From NCBI GenBank assembly GCA_004525155.1, contig SPDA01000140.1:1-5976 (forward strand): DNA of 5,976 nucleotides, in the 5' to 3' direction. Source of the DNA: Spirochaetales bacterium (GTDB taxonomy: Bacteria; Spirochaetota; Spirochaetia; SPDA01). Both the position numbers and the translations under genes were made by a program. This document shows positions 1 through 5,976 of the stretch, one piece after another. The notes below the pieces were generated by a model. That model ran no database searches and was not told the DNA's origin. It saw only the letters and a program-made list of their open reading frames with translations. Each line of letters starts with the position of its first letter. The first letter of the stretch is position 1.

Positions 1-3000
1 GGTATCCCCGGCCGGGCCGATATCGTATTCCTCAAATTCGCCCTTGGGGAAACTCTCGCTTACGGGAGCGCCGATTCGTGTAATCATTTTGATGATTTCG
101 TAGGGATAGATGTTGCCCCGGCTCCGGGCCTGCACCACTTTCGCTACGTAATCGTCCATGGGAGCAAGCGGTTCTTCCGACGGCACACGGCCATGCAGCG
201 TGAAATTGACGCTGGAAATATTTTCGAAGAGAAGCTCAACTTCGCTGACCCGTTTTTCCTCCGGGGCTGTGCGTCTGGAATAAATGACAAGCCTTTCCAG
301 GCCAAGGTCCGCAGTCCGCGGCGCCATCCGGCCTGCGTAATCCCGGACCTGGTCCAGGGTTGTATCCATGGTTGTCCGGATATGGATGATGAGTCTGTTC
401 CAGTGAAGTCTTCGTTTGCGCCTGGCCTGCTCCGCCCTCATGGCATAGACCGCTTCATTAAAAACATTCTCGAAGGCAACCATCCTCCGGATGGCCGTAT
501 CCTCGTCGAATTCGGGCCGTGTCGCGGGAACGTCCACCAGTGCAACGAGGCGCTCATCCTTCGGTTCTGTTTTCGCAGTCAGCGCCAGCACATAGACCGA
601 AGAACTCGCATAGAGCAGCTTCCTGCGGAAACTGGAAAGCCTGTCCACTCTCAGTTCACGGTAGAAAAGGGGGCTGACAAAAAGCCGGTCCTCATCCTCC
701 CCCCAGGAACCGGAGGCGGCTTGTGTGCACGTGATGTAGGAGATGCTTCCCGCGGCATCCATCAGCCCGAAAGACGCCATATCCGCCCGCAGCGATGATG
801 TATTGAGGCCGGACGGAATCCGCTCCCGGCTGAAAGGTACTGCTCCGGTATTGATTATGATAATGACTTCAATCCGGTTTATTTCTCCGGAGGCGGGCGC
901 CATTTCCGGCCGTGCAAGCAGACCGGCAATGGCCGCAAGGTGGCCGTCAAAATCGGAAGCGTTGCAGGCCGATACAAAACTGTCAAACTTACCCGGGATG
1001 TCCCCGCCGGTCATGCGGTATGCCTGGACGCCGTCAAATGATACCGCAGACGCGGAATCGGCGTTCCGGTCCCGGTTGAACCGTCTGGCCAGAATTTCCA
1101 GGGCCGCTTCCCGCCTGTCCGCGGATTCGCCCGTCACTATCCGCGCCAGATCCGGATTTACATGACTGCCGGAATCGATAATGATCTGCATGAATTGGGA
1201 ATAAGTCCTGCCCAGTTTTTTGGCCATCAGGATGAGATCGACGCTTCTGCCGATTTTTTCGGATTTCGTCTCCCGCATCCGCTTGAGGTAGTCCTTGTCC
1301 ATCATCACATACCTGGCGTGAATGGCGGCATCGGCGAGGGAAGTCCACTGCAGCTGGGAGAGGAGCGTAATTTCATCCAGGAGGTCCGCCGCCTTACGGC
1401 CGGACCCTTCCGGCAGCTTCAGATCGACCAGGGTAAACAGCAGCCTTTTAAGAATAGCCTGCTTGACCGGCTGTTCCGCGTGGGATTTGTAAATTCTGAA
1501 GAGAAGCCGGCCGTACCAGTCCTTATCGGGCTCCGTTTCAAACCGGTAGAGTTTCAAAACCCTTTCGATGGCGGAGAGGAATTTTACGGGCATTCCTTTT
1601 TTCCGTTCCGAGAGACGCAGGTAAAAAAACACCAGCATCTCCTGAAACGAAGCAGGCCGCGCAAACTCTTCCGTAACCCTTGCCCGGGATGAAAACAGCT
1701 GTTCCACAGCCGCATAGGTTTCCATCAGATTAAGGACAAACCCGGCAAGGTCGTGTTTGCGGGCGGGATCTTCCGCAGCCAGGGCAGCCAGGGCTTTCAC
1801 GTTTTCTTCAGTCTCCGGCCCGTGATCGTATCCCAGGAACAAGGCTCGGAGTTCCTGCTTCTTTACGGTCCATCCCGCGGATAAATCCTCAGCGGCAGTC
1901 AGGAAGCGCAGAGCCTTTGTGCCCGGCGCCGCCGCTTTTGCTTCCCCGGCACCCGCGGTTTCCAGCTGCATGAGGGCCTGTCCCGCGGATACCTGTTCAC
2001 CTGTTTTTACCCGTATTTCCCTGATTGTCCCGTCTTCAGGCGCCTTTATCAGCATCTCCATTTTCATCGCTTCCAGGACTGCGACAACCTCGCCCCTGGA
2101 CACTGTTCTTCCTGCCTCCACGTCAATTGAAATGACCAGTCCGGGCGACGGGGCTTTGATAAATCCTCTCGATTCTATTTCGACAGCATAAGGCACGCTG
2201 CCGATTTCACACTGAAGCGTATCCCCTCTCGGAATAATCCGGACGGGGTAACGTCTGCCGTCCCGCCAGAGAAAGGACTGTGAAGGAATGTAAACATACC
2301 GGACGGGAATTATGTTACCGTCAATTTCGAGGTGGAAATGATTGTGATCCACCGCTTTGACGAGAAAACGGTAGGTATTGCCCTGGGCCGCGAGCACAGC
2401 CTCGTATCCCCGGGAAGCGGAAACCTCCCTGGGAGAACCGCTCATGACAAACTGCTCTTCAAACTGTGCCAGCTCTTCCCTGCCGTTTGCGAGGTACCGG
2501 TCCACGGCGGCGGCGATAAGCGCAATTGGCCATTCCGCCCGCGTGTCTTTTCTCTGCGCGAGAAGGTCCTCGATAAACCGTGTATTGACACCGCCCGAAA
2601 CAATTTCCGGATGCCGCAGCAGTTCCAGGAGAAAAGGCCGGTTAGTGGTCCCGTTTTCGATGGTAATGCGCATTTCCGAAAGGGCCCGGGTCAAGGTGCC
2701 TAAAGCTTCTTTTCTGCCCGGCCCGGAGGCTATTATTTTCGCGATCATGGAATCGAATTCCCGGGGGATGACGCTTCCCAGTTCTATGCCGGAGTCCACC
2801 CGTATTCCCGGCCCGGACGGCATTGAACAGGCAATAACTTTACCCGGGGCAGGCGCGAAGTCCCTGTCCGGGTCTTCCGCGTTCAGCCGTACCTCGATAA
2901 CCGAACCTCTGGGGGCGGGTCTCAAATCCGGCAGCCGTTCCCCCAGCGCGACCCGTATCTGCAGATTGACAAGATCTATTCCATAAAGCTGTTCGGTTAT

Positions 3001-3957
3001 GGGATGCTCAACCTGAAGCCGTGTATTCACTTCCATAAAATAAAAACAGCCGTCCTTCACGTTGAAAAGGAACTCCACGGTGCCCGCATTCCGGTACCCG
3101 GCTGCTTTTATTAGACTGGCTGCAGCGGTTTCCATTTCCACGATTTTCTCCGGCGGAAAACCGGCCGGGGGCGTCTCTTCTATTATTTTCTGGTTCCGCC
3201 GCTGGACGGAACAGTCCCGCACGCCGAAGGTCAGCGCGGTACCGAAAGCGTCGGTTATGGTCTGCACCTCGAGATGCTTCACGGTTTCAACAAGCCGCTC
3301 GATGAAAACGATGTCTCCCCCCGTCACCCTTCTTGTTTCCATGAGGGCGGAATTGAACTGGGAAACAAGTTCTTCCTCTTTCCGCACAAACCGTATGCCC
3401 CTGCCTCCGCCCGCGTTGGCGGCCTTGATAATGCAGGGGAACCCGATTTTCCGGGACCATTCCTTCGCTTCCTCCGCCGTTCTGACCGGGCCGCGGCTCC
3501 ACGGGAGAATGGGAACACCGCTGTTCTCCGCCAGGGTTTTAGCGGCGATCTTGTCGCCCAGAAGCAGCATGGATTCGGAGGAAGGGCCTATAAACACGAT
3601 TCCCTCGGCCTCGAGCATGGCGGCAAACCGGCTGTCCTCGGAGAGAAATCCCCAGCCCGGCCACACCGCCCCGCATGCCGCGGTTTTGAGGGCCTTGAGC
3701 ATGAGCTGCCTGTCAAGGTAAACACCGCCGGCGCCTGACTGCGTTATTCCCAGGCTTGAAAAGGGTACGGCGATGTCCGCCTCTCTCACGAATAAGGCGC
3801 CGGATTCTTCCTCTGTATGAAAAACCGCCAGAGTAAACATGGTTCCGTGAATTGCGTTGAATTCCCTGACAGCGCGGATAAAGCGCATCGCCGCCTCTCC
3901 CCTGTTTGCAATCCCGATTCTCGCGTCCCTCTTCATGAATGCCGATTTATCTGCCAT
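1..3957 (-). CDS. Single-chain multidomain acyl/acetyl-CoA carboxylase (partial, C-terminal part outside window)
   Basis: This protein probably carboxylates acetyl-CoA or another acyl-CoA using ATP, bicarbonate and biotin, feeding fatty-acid synthesis or acyl-CoA metabolism in the cytoplasm. The frame has 1319 codons with no stop. The biotin carboxylase domain covers about residues 10-455. By alignment to E. coli AccC its catalytic set is present: K136 (GDK), K178, glycine loop 183-187, H228/E230/Q232 (KHLEVQ), K257 (QRRNQK), E295, E309, N311, R313, V316/E317 and R357. A linker resembling the BT region follows (about 456-595). The biotinyl domain (about 597-667) carries EAMKM with biotin-accepting K632. 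Residues 680-1280 show no enzyme motif and fit the central scaffold of eukaryote-type carboxylases. Residues 1283-1315 (NIYPYEII, then GEFEEYD) resemble the entrance to the carboxyltransferase. GAGG lies four bases before the ATG at 3957. The acyl substrate is undetermined; family confidence is high, acetyl-CoA specificity is inference. Confidence 0.9.
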   Translation of the reverse strand, partial: MADKSAFMKRDARIGIANRGEAAMRFIRAVREFNAIHGTMFTLAVFHTEEESGALFVREADIAVPFSSLGITQSGAGGVYLDRQLMLKALKTAACGAVWPGWGFLSEDSRFAAMLEAEGIVFIGPSSESMLLLGDKIAAKTLAENSGVPILPWSRGPVRTAEEAKEWSRKIGFPCIIKAANAGGGRGIRFVRKEEELVSQFNSALMETRRVTGGDIVFIERLVETVKHLEVQTITDAFGTALTFGVRDCSVQRRNQKIIEETPPAGFPPEKIVEMETAAASLIKAAGYRNAGTVEFLFNVKDGCFYFMEVNTRLQVEHPITEQLYGIDLVNLQIRVALGERLPDLRPAPRGSVIEVRLNAEDPDRDFAPAPGKVIACSMPSGPGIRVDSGIELGSVIPREFDSMIAKIIASGPGRKEALGTLTRALSEMRITIENGTTNRPFLLELLRHPEIVSGGVNTRFIEDLLAQRKDTRAEWPIALIAAAVDRYLANGREELAQFEEQFVMSGSPREVSASRGYEAVLAAQGNTYRFLVKAVDHNHFHLEIDGNIIPVRYVYIPSQSFLWRDGRRYPVRIIPRGDTLQCEIGSVPYAVEIESRGFIKAPSPGLVISIDVEAGRTVSRGEVVAVLEAMKMEMLIKAPEDGTIREIRVKTGEQVSAGQALMQLETAGAGEAKAAAPGTKALRFLTAAEDLSAGWTVKKQELRALFLGYDHGPETEENVKALAALAAEDPARKHDLAGFVLNLMETYAAVEQLFSSRARVTEEFARPASFQEMLVFFYLRLSERKKGMPVKFLSAIERVLKLYRFETEPDKDWYGRLLFRIYKSHAEQPVKQAILKRLLFTLVDLKLPEGSGRKAADLLDEITLLSQLQWTSLADAAIHARYVMMDKDYLKRMRETKSEKIGRSVDLILMAKKLGRTYSQFMQIIIDSGSHVNPDLARIVTGESADRREAALEILARRFNRDRNADSASAVSFDGVQAYRMTGGDIPGKFDSFVSACNASDFDGHLAAIAGLLARPEMAPASGEINRIEVIIIINTGAVPFSRERIPSGLNTSSLRADMASFGLMDAAGSISYITCTQAASGSWGEDEDRLFVSPLFYRELRVDRLSSFRRKLLYASSSVYVLALTAKTEPKDERLVALVDVPATRPEFDEDTAIRRMVAFENVFNEAVYAMRAEQARRKRRLHWNRLIIHIRTTMDTTLDQVRDYAGRMAPRTADLGLERLVIYSRRTAPEEKRVSEVELLFENISSVNFTLHGRVPSEEPLAPMDDYVAKVVQARSRGNIYPYEIIKMITRIGAPVSESFPKGEFEEYDIGPAGDT

Positions 3958-3958
3958 A

Positions 3959-3965
3959 CCACCTC
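3959..3965 (-). promoter_or_regulatory. Ribosome binding site of the carboxylase gene
   Basis: The minus strand reads GAGGTGG, then T, then the ATG at 3957-3955. The GAGG core sits four bases from the ATG. This decides the start: the next in-frame ATG (Met8, 3936-3934) is preceded by GATAAATCGGCATTC, which has no purine-rich match. The seven extra residues are therefore probably translated. Confidence 0.65.
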
Positions 3966-3976
3966 ATTTTATGACA

Positions 3977-3992
3977 GAAAGCCTAACCTTTC
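3977..3992. promoter_or_regulatory. Candidate operator palindrome upstream of the carboxylase
   Basis: The 16-base near-palindrome GAAAG-CCTAAC-CTTTC matches its own reverse complement at 12 of 16 positions. It lies 11 bases upstream of the carboxylase Shine-Dalgarno sequence and overlaps the weak -10 box proposed for that gene. Its minus-strand core AGGTTAGGCT equals one half of the DtxR/IdeR consensus (TTAGGTTAGGCTAACCTAA), but the other half does not match. A repressor site is therefore possible but the regulator is unknown. The resemblance may be chance. Confidence 0.3.
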
Positions 3993-4009
3993 ACCATTAG
4001 TCAGGTCAA
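3980..4009 (-). promoter_or_regulatory. Weak candidate promoter for the carboxylase gene
   Basis: On the minus strand, TTGACC (4009-4004) matches the sigma70 -35 consensus at five of six bases. After an 18-base spacer comes TAGGCT (3985-3980), which matches the -10 consensus at only three of six. The position is right for a short leader into the carboxylase start at 3957. The poor -10 box would suit a promoter needing an activator, or the site may not be real. Confidence 0.3.
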
Positions 4010-4043
4010 GGGGAATTGTACGGGAGATGGTCCCTCACCTGCG

Positions 4044-4072
4044 TTGACCTCCAATTACTGCCGGTTTATCAT
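4044..4072 (+). promoter_or_regulatory. Candidate sigma70 promoter of the Nramp-Usp operon
   Basis: TTGACC (4044-4049) and TATCAT (4067-4072) each match the sigma70 consensus at five of six bases and are separated by the optimal 17 bases. Transcription would begin near 4079. That leaves a leader of about 16 bases with AGGAG at 4084-4088, so there is no room for a riboswitch within this transcript's leader. Any metal control of the operon would therefore act at the DNA level or from another start site. Confidence 0.6.
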
Positions 4073-4094
4073 CTAGTAAATTCAGGAGCGGGGC

Positions 4095-5327
4095 ATGAAG
4101 GAAAAAGGCAATGGATATTTCAGAATACTCCTGCGGTTTCTGGGACCCGGATTTCTCATCACCATAGGATTCATCGATCCCGGCAACTGGGCCACCAACG
4201 TGGCCGGCGGTTCGGATTTCAAGTACGACCTGCTCTGGGTCATTACCTTAAGCACCCTCATGCTGATTCTCATACAGAGCATGAGCGCCCGGCTCGGCAT
4301 AGCCACGGGTAAATCCCTGGGCGTCAACATACGGGAGCATTTTTCAAAACCCGTCACCGGCGTCGTCGGAGTCACCATCGTTGCAGCCTGCGCCGCAACG
4401 GACATGGCCGAGCTTTTAGGCGGTGCCATCGGTTTTAACCTTTTATTCGGATTCCCCCTCTGGCTCGGCGCGTTTCTAACCGTTGTCCTGGAGGTATTCT
4501 TCATCGTTTCGCAGCGGTACCACAGGCTGGAAAAAATAATTCTGGGGTTTCTCGGCATCATCACCATCTGCTTCATCATCGAGCTTTTTATCGTGAAGCC
4601 CGCATGGGCGGAGGTTGCCCCTGCCATGGTAATCCCCAAGATTACGAGGAGCAATATCTTCATCGCCATGGGCATGCTCGGCGCGGTCGTCATGCCTCAC
4701 AACATTTTTCTCCACTCCAACGTAATTCAGAGCAGAGAATGGGGAGACAACGAAGAAGAAAAACGAAAACTCATCCGCTTCGGCAGAGTGGACACCTTTG
4801 CCGCCATGGGAGTCGGCTGGGTCGTAAATTCATCGATGATTATTGTGGCGGCCGCGGTATTTTTCCGGCACGGCGTACACGTGGAGAGTCTGGAACAGGC
4901 ATCGGCAACCTTACACCCCCTTGCGGGACGATTCGCCGGCATCCTGTTCGCCATTGCGCTTCTGGCCGCGGGCATATCCTCTTCCACAACATCCTCCATG
5001 GCGGAGGTTAACGTCATTACCGCCTTCCTCGGAAAACCCGAGGACCCGAAGACCCTTCTCTACAAGCTTTCGACCTTCATCACGGCCATTCCCTCCTTCG
5101 TCATTATCCTGTTAAAAATCGACACATTCAAAATTCTGATTTTAAGCCAGGTGGTCTTGAGCATCCAGCTGCCTTTTACGCTTATTCCCCTTCTCATCCT
5201 CTGCCGGAGGAAAAAGGTGATGGGCAATTTCAGCAGCGGGGCGGCCGAGTTCGGCCTCGCGATTATAGTGTCCGCCGTCATCATCGCGCTCAACCTTTAC
5301 CTGCTTTATTCAACCATTTTCAAGTGA
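4095..5327 (+). CDS. Nramp-family divalent metal (Mn2+/Fe2+) transporter
   Basis: This inner-membrane, proton-coupled importer of Mn2+ or Fe2+ has 410 residues, close to the 412 of E. coli MntH. The metal-site signatures are intact: D28-P29-G30-N31 in helix 1 and A197-x-x-M200-P201-H202-N203 in helix 6, followed by FLHS with H207. Other family marks are TDMAELLGG (102-110) in helix 3, RVDT (231-234), and SQVVLSIQLPF (351-361) in helix 10. About eleven hydrophobic segments are visible, with a charged loop at 214-230. AGGAG at 4084-4088 lies six bases before the ATG. Helix 8 (about 284-312) departs from the usual AGQ-type sequence, so this is a divergent member and I do not assign mntH. Metal choice is inferred from the DPGN and MPH residues, which favour transition metals over Mg2+ or Al3+. 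Confidence 0.9.
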   Translation: MKEKGNGYFRILLRFLGPGFLITIGFIDPGNWATNVAGGSDFKYDLLWVITLSTLMLILIQSMSARLGIATGKSLGVNIREHFSKPVTGVVGVTIVAACAATDMAELLGGAIGFNLLFGFPLWLGAFLTVVLEVFFIVSQRYHRLEKIILGFLGIITICFIIELFIVKPAWAEVAPAMVIPKITRSNIFIAMGMLGAVVMPHNIFLHSNVIQSREWGDNEEEKRKLIRFGRVDTFAAMGVGWVVNSSMIIVAAAVFFRHGVHVESLEQASATLHPLAGRFAGILFAIALLAAGISSSTTSSMAEVNVITAFLGKPEDPKTLLYKLSTFITAIPSFVIILLKIDTFKILILSQVVLSIQLPFTLIPLLILCRRKKVMGNFSSGAAEFGLAIIVSAVIIALNLYLLYSTIFK

Positions 5328-5342
5328 GGAGTCATAAGGGAA

Positions 5343-5750
5343 ATGTACAAAAAGATTCTTCTGTTAATAGATTGTTCCGATGTGGACGATGTCATTCTGA
5401 AGCATGTGACGAAGCTTGCAAAATTTCATAAAGCCTCGGTATCTCTCTTTCACGTGGTCCATGCCCACACCCTCGATCAGCGGAGGATACTTCAGGCAAA
5501 AGCGGAAATCTGTCTTTCGCGAAGCAGGAAAGCGCTCGCAGATGAAGGCGTCGGTGCGGATTACTCTCTGGCTGAAGGGGAGCCTTCCGAGCAGATACTG
5601 CAAAAGCTCTCGGAAGCGGAATTCGACCTGGTGGCTCTGGCAACCCACGGCCACAGATTCTTCGGCGACTTCGTTCTGGGCAGCGTATCGAAAATGCTCA
5701 AACACAACTGCGACGTACCGATACTGCTTATCCGCGGGGAGAAGAAGTAA
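5343..5750 (+). CDS. Universal stress protein, UspA family (single domain, ATP-binding type)
   Basis: This is a 135-residue cytoplasmic protein of the usual single-domain length. It begins with the family's first strand ending in D10 (LLLIDCS), where an aspartate contacts adenine in ATP-binding members such as MJ0577. The C-terminal nucleotide loop has the G-2X-G-9X-G-S pattern, with A100 replacing the first glycine, then G103, nine residues, G113 and S114. It ends with the typical last strand VPILLIR (125-131). An ATP-binding regulatory role is therefore likely. It starts 15 bases after the transporter stop, with AGGAG at 5327-5331 overlapping that stop and AAGGG nearer the ATG. Co-transcription is very likely, and it may sense energy or nucleotide state for the transporter, but that link is inference. 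Confidence 0.92.
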   Translation: MYKKILLLIDCSDVDDVILKHVTKLAKFHKASVSLFHVVHAHTLDQRRILQAKAEICLSRSRKALADEGVGADYSLAEGEPSEQILQKLSEAEFDLVALATHGHRFFGDFVLGSVSKMLKHNCDVPILLIRGEKK

Positions 5751-5790
5751 AACGGGTTACACCGCGCCGATCATCTCAACGCGTAATCCG
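5741..5790 (-). terminator. Candidate intrinsic terminator of the ABC permease gene
   Basis: The bases at 5783-5790 pair with 5753-5760 over eight positions, including one G-U-type mismatch. Three further pairs (5780-5782 with 5764-5766) extend the stem after a small bulge. On the minus strand this hairpin is followed directly by TTTTACTTCTTC. The stem uses the last sense codons of the permease gene and its TGA stop lies at the stem-loop border. No T-run follows on the plus strand, so the element serves the minus-strand gene. The T-rich run lies inside the 3' end of the stress-protein gene. Confidence 0.55.
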
Positions 5791-5976
5791 CCGACCTACC
5801 AGCGTCTGTATGGAAACGGAAACCACGATAATGAGCCCGTAGATGAGGCTCGTCCAGAACCCCGTAAGCCCCGCCGCCACGATGCCCGCGTTGATGGCGC
5901 CGATAATAAAACAGGCGACGAAGGTGCCGAAAATGGTACCCGAACCGCCGAAGACCGACGTACCGCCTAAAAACAC
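5776..5976 (-). CDS. Sugar-type ABC transporter permease, RbsC family (partial, C-terminal 66 residues)
   Basis: This is the end of a membrane permease that would work with a periplasmic substrate-binding protein and an ATPase to import a sugar or related small molecule. The visible part has LGGTSVFGGSGTIFGT, the conserved signature of the RbsC (BPD_transp_2) permeases. Two hydrophobic helices follow (about FVACFIIGAINAGIVAAGL and SLIYGLIIVVSVSIQTLV), then a short basic tail, GRRITR. The frame is open to the right edge. The GTG at 5976-5974 is most likely an internal valine, since family members exceed 300 residues. The stop is 25 bases from the convergent stress-protein gene. The substrate cannot be told from this fragment. 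Confidence 0.87.
   Translation of the reverse strand: MFLGGTSVFGGSGTIFGTFVACFIIGAINAGIVAAGLTGFWTSLIYGLIIVVSVSIQTLVGRRITR

Noticed and set aside
193..3738. Many plus-strand open frames of 75-220 codons (for example 193-798, 2378-2986 and 3062-3721).
   Set aside because: They lie opposite the carboxylase frame, which carries clear domain signatures throughout. Their translations are rich in Arg, Ser and Pro with no recognisable motif, as expected for antisense frames of a G+C-rich gene.
3934..3936. Met8 as the carboxylase start instead of the ATG at 3957.
   Set aside because: No Shine-Dalgarno sequence precedes it, while GAGGTGG precedes the upstream ATG.
1..3957. Identification as a propionyl-CoA carboxylase alpha subunit or pyruvate carboxylase.
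   Set aside because: A carboxylase alpha subunit would end soon after the biotinyl domain near residue 670, but this frame runs another 650 residues. Pyruvate carboxylase carries its biotinyl domain at the C-terminus after an HMGL-like domain, not before a long central region.
4082..4693. A 203-codon minus-strand frame opposite the Nramp gene.
   Set aside because: Its sequence is low in complexity and Met/Pro/Ser-rich with no domain, and it is fully antisense to a gene with intact family motifs.
5753..5790. The same hairpin as a terminator for the Nramp-Usp operon on the plus strand.
   Set aside because: No T-run follows it on the plus strand; the next bases are CCGACCTACC.
5416..5970. A 184-codon plus-strand frame covering the stress-protein gene and the region opposite the permease.
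   Set aside because: It overlaps two well-supported genes out of frame, is dominated by Arg, Ser and Thr, and shows no family resemblance.
5974..5976. GTG at the right edge as a start codon for a 66-residue protein.
   Set aside because: The sequence begins inside a conserved RbsC-type permease signature. Full-length relatives exceed 300 residues, so the gene simply continues beyond the window.

Overview
This is a bacterial window of moderately high G+C content (roughly mid-fifties percent by eye). It is densely packed and holds four protein genes: a very large truncated gene on the minus strand, a two-gene plus-strand operon diverging from it, and the 3' end of another minus-strand gene at the right edge. 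I see no RNA genes, insertion sequences, CRISPR arrays or phage genes, and no gene-free stretch longer than about 140 bases.

Positions 1-3957 (minus) are one uninterrupted reading frame of 1319 codons, open at the left edge. I translated it codon by codon and found no in-frame stop. The order is biotin carboxylase, a linker (BT-like) region, a biotinyl carrier domain with Glu-Ala-Met-Lys-Met, then about 620 residues without classical enzyme motifs, ending in a segment that looks like the entrance to a carboxyltransferase domain. This matches a single-chain, eukaryote-like multidomain acyl/acetyl-CoA carboxylase of the kind found in some bacteria. It does not match the usual separate AccA/AccB/AccC/AccD subunits.

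Positions 3958-4094 are a 137-base divergent promoter region. It has a strong sigma70-type candidate promoter for the plus-strand operon, a weaker candidate for the carboxylase, and a short palindrome close to the carboxylase start. Positions 4095-5750 (plus) encode an Nramp-family divalent metal transporter, followed 15 bases later by a single-domain universal stress protein; the two are very probably co-transcribed. Positions 5776-5976 (minus) encode the C-terminal 66 residues of an RbsC-type sugar ABC transporter permease, convergent with the stress-protein gene. A hairpin followed by a T-rich run at its 3' end looks like an intrinsic terminator.

The taxon cannot be fixed from this window. 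A single-chain carboxylase beside an RbsC-type permease and a canonical -35/-10 promoter would fit a spirochaete or another Gram-negative lineage, but this is a weak inference. I did not find a convincing new multi-gene system. The most distinctive items are the single-chain carboxylase, the unusual helix-8 region of the Nramp protein, and the compact divergent control region.
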